Shown piece after piece: positions 50,001 through 63,833 of a stretch of DNA of 64,000 nt. Source of the stretch: Nipponacmea schrenckii. Its lineage: Eukaryota; Mollusca; Gastropoda; Lottiidae. The notes below the pieces were generated by a model, which searched no databases, was not told the DNA's origin, and saw only the letters and a program-made list of their open reading frames with translations. Where the stretch lies: assembly GCA_030562195.1 (NCBI GenBank), contig CM060203.1:9190208-9254207 (forward strand), in the 5' to 3' direction. A program made the position numbers and the translations under genes. How positions within the stretch are numbered: the first letter of the stretch is position 1; every line of letters begins with the position of its first letter.

Positions 50001-53000
50001 TAATATAAAAATAGAGATAATGAATGGTAATATTGAAATTGAGATAATAAGTGGTAATATAGAAATAGAGATAGTAAACGGTAATATAGAAATAGAGATA
50101 ATAAATGGTGATACTGAAATAGAGATATGGTAATATAGAAATAGAGATAATAAATGGTAATATAGAAATAGAGATAATAAATGGTAATATTGAAATAGAG
50201 ATAGTAAATGGTAATATAGAAATAGAGATAATAAATGGTAATATTGAAATAGAGATACTAAATGGTAATATAGAAATAGAGATAATAAATGGTATTATAG
50301 AAATAGAGATAGTAAATGGTAATATAGAAATAGAGATAGTAAATGGTAATATAGAAATAGAGATAATAAATGGTATTATAGAAATAGAGATAATAAATGG
50401 TAATATTGAAATAGAGATAGTAAATGGTAATATAGAAATAGAGATAATAAATGGTAATATAGAAATATAGATAATAAATGGTAATATTGAAATAGAGATA
50501 GTAAATGGTAATATTGAAATATAGATAATAAATGGTAATATTGAAATAGAGATAGTAAATGGTAATATTGAAATAGAGATAGTAAATGGTAATATAGAAA
50601 TAGAGATAATAAATGGTAATATTGAAATAGAGATAGTAAATGGCAATATAGAAATAGAGATAATAAATGGTATTATAGAAATAGAGATAATAAATGGTAA
50701 TATAGAAATAGAGATAATAAATGGTAATATAGAAATAGTGATAGTAAATGGTAATATAGAAATATAGATAATTAATGGTGATACTGAAATAGAAATATGG
50801 TAATATAGAAATTGAGATAATAAATGGTAATATAGAAATAGAGATAATAAATGGTGATATAGATATATACTTAAATAAAAACTAATTACCTGTGTGTCAT
50901 TAGGACTTGTTACATGCCATTCAAATGATATGGTCTTCTCCTTGGATTTATTCATCACAAAAACTATTCTTCTGGACCGACTAAATAGTGGGGCATTGGC
51001 AAAAGTAATGCGTTCTTGAGACAAGTAAGCCAGCTGGAATACACAAATAAAATATTAGGCTTGGTTTTAAAAATTTGACAAGGATATTACCAAATATCCA
51101 TAAAAGAAACCTTGCTAGATTTTTCAAAAAAGCTGCTACTCACCTGGCCTGGAATAGGTACACTCTGTATGCTGGGTACACCACAAAGGTCTTGCTGATT
51201 AGTTAAAGGTGTGCTATCTCCCATAACCCTCTTATCATATCCTACACCAGTGAAGGTTACTATGTTGCTTTCACCTCCTTGAATTCGGATAGGTACATCC
51301 ACCTTTAATGAACAATGTAAACATTTAAATATTGAAACCTGTGAGCTGTCATAAGGTTATCAAATTAAACCAAACAACAAATTGGTTTTTAACTGCCTTG
51401 GCAAATTAACTATTTTGCATGGTATAAATTTGGATTTAAAATTTTACATGTAACCCTTTGTTTCAATTATCAACTTGTACCAAAAATAGATCAAGCATAA
51501 ACAAAAATTGCATTTACCATATAAGTTTTAGCTTCAAGTGGTGAAAATCTCCATTCTACAGCCACACATTTACCAGGTAATATTTCACCAATTGGATCCA
51601 AACATTCAAATATTGGCTGGTCAAAATTCTCCTGCAAGAGAAAAATCAAATTCATGATTTAATCAACTATTCAAATAATTTAGTCAAGAAACATTATGTG
51701 GACACTTTAAATTTGCCTATGAACATGTTAACAAATCTCAGTAAATCTAAACATTTGCTATACAATAAAATATTTACCTTTTCACTGTTCCTATAATAAA
51801 CAAATTCCAACTAGAAAATTAAATATTGTTCTTTGTAAAAAAATATCCTACCTGTTGTAAAAGATCTAAACTGGCTAAATCAAACTCATATCTGACAGGC
51901 TTAGCTCCACCATTATATAATTCATAGACCTAAATAAAGATTTAGAAATTAAAAATTGTTCTGTTTTTCATTTGTCAAATTAACAGAATGTGTAGTGTGT
52001 TATGACAAGAGATTTGCCCACTGCCTTTACCATTTATACAATTTCCAACAATCAAAAGATTTCATCAGATAAGCATCTTGAACATCGAAGAGAAATGGCT
52101 CATTGTAACAATTTGACAGAAATTGTCAATGTATGCTTGGATAGAAATTAGGACCTCCAGATAACCATCTCTATAATTAAGGTTGGAAACCCAAATTTTT
52201 TGTATGCATTCCCATGAACAGATGCTCTATATACCATATTGTTCAATTACAAGAATAATTAGAAGAATTAATAAATGATATGAGGGGAGCACTGTCTGAC
52301 CTGTATAGGGCTGGTCTTCTCCCCTACTGGTACTGGTGTGAACATATGTTTATTGGAGGAGAAGTGAATATAATTTCTGTCTGCTTCCACTGTTACACCA
52401 ATAAAGTTCAACTTAAAAAAAAAATTGAGTTAAATTGCCAATATTTTCTATGATTCTCAATATGACATTATTGACATAATGTAATTATTCTCTGTGCACT
52501 ATTACCTAGATTATAATCCAAGTAGACTAATTCATATTTTTAAGGTTTTATGTTTTAAATACTAGCAATTTGGTAAGTGCTTCTCTACTTTATGGATGGA
52601 ATTGAGATCATGGTAATTTCCATTTTAAATTCAAAACATACCAGTATTTCACGACCATGAGCCAACTTCATCAATACAGGTAGTCTATCTGTTCCAGCCA
52701 TTGTATGTTGATAGGTGAAGGTCACTGTTTGACATTCTCCAGGTTGAAGACGACCTTTTTTCGGTTCAATAGCAAACAGTCTATTGTCCATAACCTTCAT
52801 CTGAAAACCAAAAACTACAATCCATAGAATTCATCTTTGTATCTTTATTATTCATCATGGCAGCTGGAAACCAAATTACTTATGATCTAACAATGGACTG
52901 ATAAACATTTACATTTGTATCTAATTAATAACATGATGAGTCCTCAACATTGGGCTCTTCTAGTAACTATATAAGAAACTGCTAATATACCTCATGTAGT

Positions 53001-56000
53001 TCATCTTGATCATATTCACCTGTTTCAGACCAATATTCTAACTCTAGTTGTAAATCAGACGGAAATAAAAACGCCCTGAAATAAAAAAAAAACATTTTAA
53101 ATGTACACTTTAAAAATCCATCTATTGTTTAAGCATCATGGATTACATCAGAAAACAATCTTTTATCATATTATTAGTCTTGGCTCAAATAAATATTGTG
53201 AAAAGATGTTTGCAAACAAAATTTCTCTTTTTTCAAAAAACATACCAATCTGATGCTACTGTTCCTGTATTTTCAAACATTAAATTCACTATACATGGTT
53301 CACTATCTAAGGGAGCAGAACTAAAATTAAAATCCATAATGGCTCTGGTATATACTGGTGGTCTTCTGTTATGACTGAAATGAAATAAGTGGATAACATT
53401 CAAAGAATTCAGTTATCATATACTTATATACTAGACTTTATGAAAATCAGTTGAAAACATTTTCAATATGTGTAACATCGTTCAGAAAGTGCACCATTTG
53501 ACATTGATTATTTATGTATACACATGTACAATTTTATATCAAAATATAAACTAGATGTTATCAAAATCAAAGAGAGAAGATGGCTTATACAATTGGGGAG
53601 TTGTAATGTCTTAAAACACCATCCTCAATTAATTCAAACTAAATGGCTATATTTATATAATTTTTTAGTTTAATTTGAAGAAAGTAATTACCTATGTCTG
53701 GTAGCCATACTGAACATTAATTCTGAAGCAGAAGGATCGGAATCTAAACAAGCATTCAACCTAGCAAAAATAAATTTAAATGGTAAATACATGTAATGGC
53801 ATAGTCCTTTATTTCGACAGTTTGCCATCATATTCTGTAAATTATACACCATCGCTTTCATTTAAATCCTTTAGTCAGGAATATATTCCGTTAGATATAT
53901 CATGATCAAACCACCATAAAAATTCAATTTTGAGAAGAAAAATTAAACAAAAAGACTGCATATATGAGGTATGTACTTACGTATCTAAAGAGAAGAGATT
54001 CCATAGTTGTTTTTTACTCATATTTACAGCACTACCATAACATCTAGCATCTGATACCACTATAGTAGGGAATACACCAGTAGCTAATACATGACATAAA
54101 TGTTTTGGTTCTTTTGGCACGATATCCGAATTATCTCCTGAAATATAAAAAATATCATGTCTTCCTTGAAATAAATTAAAGAGGTTTTGGAATGTGAACA
54201 ACATTATTCTGGCATTGTCTATTTACCACCCTTATCGTTGTGTAAATATATCTATGTATTTGGTATCTATTTGTCATGCTTACAACTGAAATGAAGATAC
54301 AAACCTTGTGGTGTTAAAAGTTGGTAAGATATTGTGTATTGATATTCTTGACGTTGTAAAGTTCTAACTGTAGCCAATATTGTATGTTTTGATCTGGCTG
54401 GTATTACTCCTTCAGTTTCATCTAACACTAAACCTAACATAAAAGAAAAAGAGTGCGAAATAAGAGAAACTTTGTTTTAACAGAAGATACGACTATCGAA
54501 ATTTAGTCTGATCTGGTGGTGTAGGTGTCCATTGTGACTATTGCTCCACATTAAAGTCACCATTTTAATCCTTGTTAAAGTTTACTCAGATCACTAAGTA
54601 TATTATAAAGGATATAAAAATTGTGTATTTACCTATTTTCTCTGATATGTTATTAGGTGTATCAAAGGCTTGATTAACCAGTAATTTATAATGTAAACTA
54701 CATTGACTGTTATTCGCCAGTACTATACGTTGAGAAGTCGAGCTACCAACAACTATATCACCCAAATCATAATGATTCTGATTCGACTAAAACACAAATA
54801 ACATTTACAATTACAAATAAACATATACAATAAGGAATACATTCCAATGTGTATTTAGTAGATAGATATCATTAGTATTAACTTCAAATGAGAATGCAAT
54901 AAGCCTAAAGAAGTAATGATTATGTAATTGAGCCCAGTGAATTCTGATCTAGACTTAGACTCTTCATCTAAAAAGTTAATAATTTATTCTGAATATATCT
55001 TTACCTTAAGATCACCAAGATCTCCTTCACCAATAGCACGAACAGTAAACGCCCTCTTCTTACCACCAGATGAGCTATCTTTTAAACCTTGTCCCCAAAC
55101 TAACAATGTTGGTTTCATTACCGATTTTTCTTCAGTAGATGGAATAAATGACCACTTCTGACTCTAAAATATGATTCACAAACTTATTCATTGAGGTAAT
55201 AAGAAAACGTATGTATTATAAAAGACTTGTGACATTAGAGGAGTCCTTAAGGACTAACAATCTTGTTTGCCTCTAGTATATTGGATTGATTAATCGTGTA
55301 CCTCCTTATAAGTAACTCTCTCATTGAAATTCTAATCAATCATTAAGTCTTCTTTAGTGAGTACAGGAGAGAACATGAAATTTACCTGATATTCATTAGG
55401 CTGTATTATACCAGCATCTGGATGTACCTTTAACAATTTACTATCAGCATGGCTTAATTTCCACTCATATCTACAAACATTAATAAACAGTTGGTTTAAA
55501 TAAGTAGATCACAATTTCTAAAACCTGTAACACAGAGTTACAAGAATAGCAAGAATTTTGTTTATCTTAGTGACAGATAATTGGTCAAAATCAATGGTTA
55601 AATGCCACGATATCCTTTATTTTAAAATGATCACCTAAATTGAAGATCAGGTGTCATACTAAAATACATGTAACTGAGGAATTAATATTCAACATTACCT
55701 GAGAGGTATTCTAGAGATATTTTTAATACCATAATGTTTACTAGAGGCTGTACCAATACAAGTAGGTTTAAAATACATCACACCCTGGGAATCTAATACT
55801 ACTTCAGCTGATTCAGCAGATCCATGAAGTTTTAATATCTAAAACAACACAAAGTTTGTTTTGTTTATTTGTCATAGAGCTTTGAGATTGCATTGTAGAT
55901 AGTAAGTTGAAACCCTGATATCACCACCAGTATATTTGTTTGAGAAGCTGCGTTGTTTTTAAAAATTCAGATTTGCAACTACTGGATTCATGACTACTAA

Positions 56001-59000
56001 AAATTTATAAAACATTAAATCATCAATTTTGAATCTCTTTAAAATATCAATTCATCATCCCACTTAATTAAAAATTACTCTTACAGACCTGATTGTATTT
56101 TTCATTATCATTAAGTTTCAACAGAAAATTCTGTTGATAAATCTTGGCTTCTCTTGGTGTGGCTTTAATAGTCATAATCTGATATTTTCCTTTCAATAAA
56201 CCATTCTTTGGTTTCATAGCAAAAATACTGAATAAAATAAAGCATTATATTATCTTGAAAGTGAAAATATATAATTCCTTACCAGCACATCAAATTTGTA
56301 AAACACAAATACATTATATATAAAATATATAATAATTGTTAATAACGTCTGATATTTCTCGACACATTGTTAAATAAAATGCTGCCAAGACAAACTATAA
56401 ATGACATAATGATGATAATTTAACTGCACTTACCTATCAGCATCAGATTGTGCATTTAGTAATATAGGTGTTGTACCAGTATTAGTAAGTAGAACAGTTC
56501 TATATGTTGATTCATTAGCATTAACCGCATCAAAAACAACACTGTTATTGTCAAGAGTATATCTTGGCCAGAATGTTTCATGATGGGGCATAAATGTTTG
56601 AGCTAAAACAGAAAATAAATTACAAAATAACACACATATTGACAACCCCCGAGAATAAGATAATGCAAAACACCAAAGTCAACAATGTCTACTTACTAGA
56701 ACATGTTAATGTAAGACACCAAGATGGAGAATGTCAACTTACTAGAACATGTTAATGTAAGACACCAAGGCGGACAATGTCAACTTACAAGAACAAATCA
56801 ATGTAAGACACCAAGGTAGACAATGTCAACTTACAAGAACAAGTTAATGTAAGACACCAAGGTGGACAATGTCAACTTACAAGAACAAGTTAATGTAAGA
56901 CACCAAGGTGGACAATGTCAACTTACCAGAACAAATTAATGTGAGACACCAAGGTGGGCATTGCAACTTTCCAGAAAAAGTCAACGTAAGACACCAAGGT
57001 AGACAATGTCAACTTACCAGAACAAGTTAATGTAATACACCTAGGTGGACAATGTCAACTTACCAGAACATGTAAATGTAAGACAACATGGTGGTCAATG
57101 TCAACTTACCAGAACATGTTAATGTAAGACACCAAGGTGGACAATGTCAACTTACCAGAACATGTTAATGTAAGACACCAAGGTGGACAATGTCAACTTA
57201 CCAGAACATGTTAATGTAAGACACCAAGGTGGACAGTGTGTACTATCTTCCACTAATCTGTAATCTCTTAAACTTTTATAATAAACATAACATTCCAATT
57301 CACTTCCATAAAATTGGTTTGGTGCTCCCTAAAATATATGATATAGTCTTCACTGTTATGAGAAAGAGAAAGGTATAACCAAACCAATAATAACAAGCTG
57401 ATTTTAAGAAGCAAGATGCTATAAGATATTTTGGAAGGGTGAGAAATATATATTCCAAGTTTGAGATAAAATTACATTGTTCAATTGTTTCTTGGTAAAA
57501 AAGACAAGAAGTATATGGTTGAAAATTTTAAATATAAACTTTACAGTTTTATACATCTTGATGTAATTCATGATTTCTACTTACAGGTTTGAAGGATATT
57601 CTGAATGAACAACTTTTTAAAGGTGGAATGTCTAATGTGTTGGGGAATACTGAAAATTCTTTATTGGTATCTGAAATAGATAAAAACTTATTAAAAGATT
57701 TGGATCCTTTATACTTTTGTTCCATATATCTATTTCAAAAATATTATCATTCAACTTTCAAGTAATTCTGAGTAACAGTATAGATGGTGGTTTATTGTTG
57801 TACTTAAACAAGTTGGCAGGTTCTTGATTTTTAAAAAAGGTGGGGGGATAAGAGGATTCAGTTTGTTTGTGCATAATTCTTTCAATAAAATAAAATAAAT
57901 TGAAATTTACACGAAATACAAACAGTACCTGTTATCCACTGAACTGTAACTTTCCCTCTAGTATGATTGATTAAATTGACAACCTGTTGGATAGAAAATA
58001 TTTGTAAATATCAGTTTTAGTATATACAAATAGATTATCTTTAAAGATTCTTTATACAGAACAATATACATGGATTCATACTAATCTAAATAATATCATT
58101 TCGATATGGCTCTACAATGTATTGAGCACTATTTAAACAGTGAGAATAATTTGTTATTGCAATTTCAAAAATTATAATGATAGTTTGTCAATTAAGAAAG
58201 AACAAATAAATAAAACATGTTTTATAGAATGTATAACACGATGCAGTTGAGGATTGAATGGTTTTGTGGCAATTTTCCATTTGCTTTTGAGGTCATTATT
58301 GCTCAAAATATCTAACTGAAGTAATATACTCACCTTGTCTTCTACTGTTCTTAAACTCTGACAGTTTCCAAAATCAGCTACATTTACATCACAGCTTACA
58401 TGTGGTGATGTGGCCTAGAATTTGAACATTATCATAAAAATAGATAGCATAATGCCATACCAAACAGAACAAAAAGAATAAAATTCAAAAAAGTTCAAAA
58501 TTAAATAAGACAAATATAATGGAAAGAAAATGAGTTCAATACCTCAGTGGTTTAATGATATAAAACTGTTATGTTTTAGAAGTCTACATAAGAAATACTC
58601 ACCATAAGGTCTGAATGGAAGCCATCGTTAAAATAGTCATCCATAGGACGAGAGTCAGTCTCTACATTGGTACCTGGTACATCTACTGCTTCGGTCTACA
58701 AAAAAAACAAAAAAATAATTTAAAACCTTTATTATATTTAGTATTAAATAGTATTATTCCTCGAAATCGCAATTTCAACTGCTATGAAAGAGATAATATA
58801 GCTTATTTCTCTTTTGTTCAGTATCTAATCAGGATATGTGTTAATGGATGACAAGGAAGCACCTTATTTTACAATTTTGGTAGTAAATTTTTTGGTTCCA
58901 GATCCCTTTTACCATAGTAGAATATATTGTATTAATAAGTGCATTAAAAACTGATATATTATATACATTATGTGCTTTGTGGATATATAGAAAGATTCTA

Positions 59001-62000
59001 TTAGTCATAGCCAATTATAGAATAAAACAATACTTCATATTCCATGTTGAGAATATGATATACTTTGACCTTTGACATAACATTTGTACTAAGGTCAAGA
59101 AAAAGTGTTTTGTAGCATGTTTGATGTTTCAGTGTAGATGAAGCACCACAGAGAGAAATAAAAGACATAATATATGATATAGGCTAGTAGTGATTGTTCT
59201 AACTACCGTGTTACTATCAGCTAGCTGTATTCTTAGAACTGGTTTCTAAAGTTTAAAAATATACATGTTATAAACTAGATCTAATATTCAAATTGCCACA
59301 TTTTAAATTCTGAGAATGGTGTAGTATTTCTCTGGTAACAAGTCTGTAGTCAAGTCAAATAAAATAGGAAACAACTGGACAGTCAATATATTTGATGTGC
59401 CAAAACAATTGTGAATAAAACCATGATTTATCTGATTTTTCAAAAATAAAACTTACGTTTTTTTCATTTTTTTGAATGAAACCATTTTTATCTGTTTCCA
59501 ATTTTCCTTCTGTTATCATATCATTTAGTTGCTGAAACATCAAGAAACTGTGAAAATATCTCTATTTCAAGAGTTCACTTGCAAAAGAAAATTGTCATTA
59601 ATCACATATACCAGTAGAGTATACTTGCATATATTTTACGCAGGCATTATTAAATCAGTTCATGCAGCGTTGCCAAAGCATGCTGCAAAAAGAAACCGAT
59701 TTGGACATAATATTTTTCATGAATAGAGTTATTACTTGATGGTTAGCAATAATTACAATAGACATTAACTTGATCAACCTACCTCAGGAGGGTAGAATGA
59801 AAAGCCTCTCTCTGAATTCACTTTAAATCTGTTTAAATGTTTTGCTAATAACACAGCAGGTTTCACTGTTTCTGAATGACAGGTTCCTAGTAAATCTAAA
59901 TACAGTGGACCCTAAAATTCAAATAGGAGTGAAAAATAATATTTAATCAAATTCAGAAATTGTTAATATTATTTGCTAAGATAATTTAAATGTTATGCTT
60001 GAGTATCTATGTATGGATCACTTTATCAATAATCTTTGTCCAAGGTTGAAAGTCTCATTGTTTCAGTTTACCCAATGTAAAGGATACAGATAATCTGGGA
60101 CAGTTCAATGCCCCAAGGTCTTGCCAAAGAATAGCTGGACTGGATCCTGCACAACCTATTTTTTTTTCCATCAAAAAATTAACAGTTTCTGTCTTTATTT
60201 AATATAACTTACCTGATTATGGACCATACATGTTATTTTTCTATGATAATTGATAGGATATGGTGGAGTAAATTTGAGTATAATTGTATCTTTAGAATTT
60301 GGTTTTAATATACCAGAAACTTTATCAAATTTAAATACACTTTCTTCACATTCTATCATAAACTAAAATAACAAATAATTGTTTAATTTACGTTTGGGCA
60401 TGTTTTAAATAAGGTTAATATTTGTAATTTTTAAGTTCATAGTTTATATAGGGTAAAATTACAAATACGGAATATGATTATGAAGTGATAGTCAAAAAGT
60501 ATTTATAGGCAATTCAATGTCATATTCGTACATAGAGATCAATGGTTGCTTATTACTACCAGTTATTATATTTCCAGTTAGTTTAGCTGAGTCAGCTAAG
60601 CTGCTGAACTCTGACTTCGTTTGACTTCAGTTCATTACGACCGCTTCAAGCAGTTATACATTTAAAGCATACATTAATGAGATGAAATGCTTAAAATCTA
60701 AGCTGAAATAAGATGCAATTATTCTGTTTTAAAATTACAGTTCTACTGGCACAATCTTTGATATGAACTATTTTCAATATTAAGTGTTTTACCAAAATAT
60801 AAGCTTATAAAATTATTATAAATATATAAATATCACATACTTGATAAACTGCCTCTACATCAGAACTATTTATAACCTCAACACTTTTAGTAGCTGTTTG
60901 TCCTACATCAATCTGCATAAAATTAACAGTCTTAAAACTTAATTGAACTGTTGGACCTGTAACAAGAAAAAAAATTTCCAGATAATCTGCTTTCCTTCAT
61001 CAGTTATACTTTCAATATCAATATTTTGATATTCTAATTTGTGATTATAAAATTTCTGATTATTTTCTAAATAAAAATGATATTGTTGATGATTTTTTAC
61101 CTTTTGATTTGCCAATACACTTGACGACACTTTTACTGATATTATCTATAGCAGATACTGTAAAATAGTCGATACTAGACGCATCAACTAAACTGGGTGT
61201 AAAACTCATCTGAAAATACAATAAATAAATGACACAATTTTAAATGTCCAAATTAAACAATCTCAAGGAATGTCAAGAAGACAAACCTAGACACAGCATG
61301 GCATCAAGTGTACAAAAAGGATGCCCGAATAAATCAGAATGCCGAATGATAACTTGTTGATTTCGTGACTAAAGTTACCAACTAAAAATTGTATAATGTT
61401 TATTCTCTAAGTTTGTATAAGAAGTGTAAGTAACTAATTGACAACTGCCATTGTAAAGCAATCATTCTAATTAAGCTTATACATAGTAAGTATTTAGATA
61501 TAAGAGATCACTAGTTGACATACTTACAGGTATTCTCATGGCTGTCATAGGTGGTACTATACCCATCTTCATAGGACAATTAAATACAGTATCAATAGTA
61601 TTAGATAGAGTAGGATGATCAACTTGAAATGGTACTCGCACCTATGAATATGAATACCAAATTATAATTACATGTATACTCATTCATTTAAAATCAATAA
61701 GAGTTTTATACTTTTCCTAGTTGTTCAGACATCATACAGTATTCAATGAGAATGCTGATAATGCTTAAAAAGTTCACAATAAAAAAAAGGGTCATTTTAG
61801 CCAATCTAGTTAAAATTCAAGTTTCCTTTTGATTTTGACCATACCTCATATGACATCCTATATGGTGCTTTTCATTTTCAAATTAATTTCATTATTTTTC
61901 CAGGAGAGAAAGTTTATTCACAAGATTGATAACTTACAGGAGACAGGTTGTGTAGTTCCATCCATTTCTGTACAGTAGATCCAATTCCAACAGTGCCAAA

Positions 62001-63796
62001 ATTAATCACAGATTCCAAATTATCACTTTTAATACAATCAGCAGGTTTACCAGAAGCAGAAATTAAGATATGGGGATATTTTCCTAAAGAATATTAAATA
62101 TATTGCAAAATAATCTCAGTATTCAAATCAAAACTTTACATCACAGACAATCAAAGGAATGAATTTAAAAAATTAAAAAAAAAACACAGTCCATTTTTTT
62201 TACATCTTTTAAACTAGAATTATTGTTCTATAGCTTACCAATTCCATGAACAGCAACTGTTACATCTTCACTATAGTTATTACCATATTTACAAATAGCA
62301 TTTCCTTTATATACAACAGCCATCTACAATTAACAATATTTAACTTGAGATTCTAATGATTTACCACTAGTTAGACAATGGAATCTAACTGAATGGTTAT
62401 CTTGCTGCTAACAAAGAAATTACACAAATGTGATATTAATATCATTATTGTAATACTGAACGCGATATGAAAAATATAGCATGCTGATCTTTTCCTCAAA
62501 TTCGTGTTTACCCAAACTTCTTGAGGATGACGTTTTTCGGATTATCTGTAATATTTACGAGATATTACGGCAAGTGACACTGCTACTGTAGTACTGGAAA
62601 GTTGGACTTTGGCAAATAAAACTTAATTTCACTTTAGATTTTGTTTCTTACCTCTGGTCTAAAAGTAGCTTTAAATTTAGTTTTAGATCTGTACTTTAAT
62701 AATACTTCAGATGGCTCTATGGTAAAAGGTGAGTTTAATTCCCATTTTAAATGTGTGTCTGTATCCCTATAATACAACGATATTATAATATATATCATTC
62801 AAATAATTGTTGTAAAAATCGTATTGCCTAGTGGGCAATGTGAAATTTTTTTAAACAATTGTCTTTGTGACTAAAGGAACTTTCATTAAACTTTGGAGAA
62901 TCCACTTAAGCTACTAAAATTGTATTGTCTGAATCATTTAAAGAGCAAATTTGTAAGCATTCAATAAAATGTTGTAATAATTATAATAATGATTTATAAT
63001 AATACTAATAACAATCAAATCTAACTCACCCAGTATTAGATACTTCAAACATCAACTCCACATAATCTTTTACAGCACACATTTTAAAATCCAGATTTTC
63101 TGGTACTATTATTTTCACCTGTGGTAATTCTGCTTTAATTGGTATTTCAAACTCTCCTTCCTATAATGGTTTGAAGTCATTTTATTACTCAACGTTGCTC
63201 AAATATTTGCAACATTTTACTTTATTTATTAGGCTTTTTTTTTTAGAAAAAATTGTCAAAACTAAATCACTTATTCAATACAATACTCAAAACATTTTTT
63301 CACTTATAGCTGGTGGTAGACATGTTAAAACAAACCTGGGTTTTAAATCTAATCTTATCTTCATAAACATTCTTCTCCAATGGTCTGAATGTTACTGGTA
63401 GAGTAAAACTTGTACCAGCTGATAATACTATAGGTTTAGGATAGAGTGTGGAGAAGAAACGACTACTTGGCACACTGAAAAATAAAATCATAATCAAAAA
63501 GTATTATCATAACTTGAAATAATTTGTGGTTCTATTTCCCCTTGCAGCATTTAAATCAGTCATTAAAGTCACTCATCCAAATCTTTCACTTAAATATTAA
63601 CATTTCCATTTTTGGTAATAAGTAGAACTTACTTGTATTTCAATTTCTGAGTTTTCACTTTGACATTTTTCAATATGATATTTTTGGTATATTCTTGTCC
63701 TGGTTCCCATCCTTGCCATACCACCCCATCTACTACCTCAATACCATTGAAATTCTGTTTTTTACTAGATTGATGTAAAGCTGCTAAAGAAGGCAT
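47085..63796 (-). CDS. CFAP65: Cilia- and flagella-associated protein 65, complete
   Basis: An axonemal protein of motile cilia and sperm flagella built of Ig-like MSP/ASH-type repeats; algal FAP65 is a central-apparatus component. Exons in coding order: 63633-63796, 63336-63474, 63030-63160, 62652-62766, 62239-62323, 61938-62083, 61528-61641, 61101-61209, 60841-60956, 60213-60362, 59783-59911, 59457-59531, 59207-59245, 58603-58695, 58334-58414, 57929-57983, 57585-57670, 57202-57328, 56434-56602, 56089-56227, 55699-55838, 55386-55470, 55005-55163, 54633-54786, 54305-54433, 53981-54137, 53692-53760, 53246-53374, 52991-53075, 52642-52800, 52301-52411, 51852-51929, 51518-51631, 51144-51302, 50890-51033, 49676-49792, 49306-49452, 49012-49068, 48639-48841, 48114-48236, 47729-47951, 47504-47610, 47085-47244. 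Total 5,271 nt, 1,756 aa, phases consistent. Family blocks: GIEV..W.GWEPG near the N terminus, [71 protein letters not shown] at the C terminus. The Glu-rich region of mammalian CFAP65 is replaced by a Ser/Pro/Gln-rich one. Confidence 0.95.
48262..48420. repeat. Degenerate short tandem repeat in CFAP65 intron
   Basis: The phrase tgtcctgcatgatttgttgat recurs about six times at 21-32 bp spacing, with tcctacatgatt variants. It is intronic, with no coding potential. Confidence 0.75.
49804..50875. repeat. 27-bp minisatellite, about 40 copies, filling a CFAP65 intron
   Basis: The unit contains gataataaatggtaatatag plus aaataga, with recurrent variants (ataata/atagta, atatag/atattg, aata/gata). Period 27 is exactly nine codons, so one strand can stay open throughout. 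The array occupies nearly the whole intron between exons 50890-51033 and 49676-49792. Confidence 0.95.
56681..57240. repeat. 46-bp minisatellite derived from a CFAP65 exon end and its splice donor, about 12 copies
   Basis: Each unit, read on the minus strand, repeats the last ~36 nt of exon 57202-57328 (CACCTTGGTGTCTTACATTA, then ACATGTTCTG) plus donor GTAAGTTGAC. Spacing is 46 bp (for example 57141 and 57187). The real exon end is the first copy. At least eleven more follow in the intron, most keeping GTAAGT. One copy near 56960-56980 has lost it (GGAAAGT). Confidence 0.93.
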
Positions 63797-63833
63797 TGTT
63801 CTGTTTATCTACCGTACTTCATACAAATCAACT
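63797..63833 (-). other. CFAP65 5' UTR segment with possible upstream splice acceptor
   Basis: On the minus strand, tttttttatag (ending about 63834) precedes TTGATTTGTATGAAG and then the ATG at 63796. This looks like an acceptor, so a non-coding first exon may lie toward or beyond the right edge. The remaining bases to 64000 show nothing else. Confidence 0.4.

Noticed and set aside
49804..50133. Plus-strand open frame of INGNIEIE repeats
   Set aside because: It is the opposite strand of the same 27-bp minisatellite.
49771..51024. A 417-codon gene on the minus strand
   Set aside because: It is CFAP65 exon 50890-51033 plus read-through of the 27-bp repeat. The splice donor at 50889 and acceptor at 49793 fit the CFAP65 frame and family sequence.
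56085..56090. Alternative donor CT|GTAAGA four bases beyond the chosen one for CFAP65 exon 56089-56227
   Set aside because: It matches the donor consensus better, but it shifts the frame of the next exon. Using CAG|GTCTGT keeps the [10 protein letters not shown] continuation in frame.
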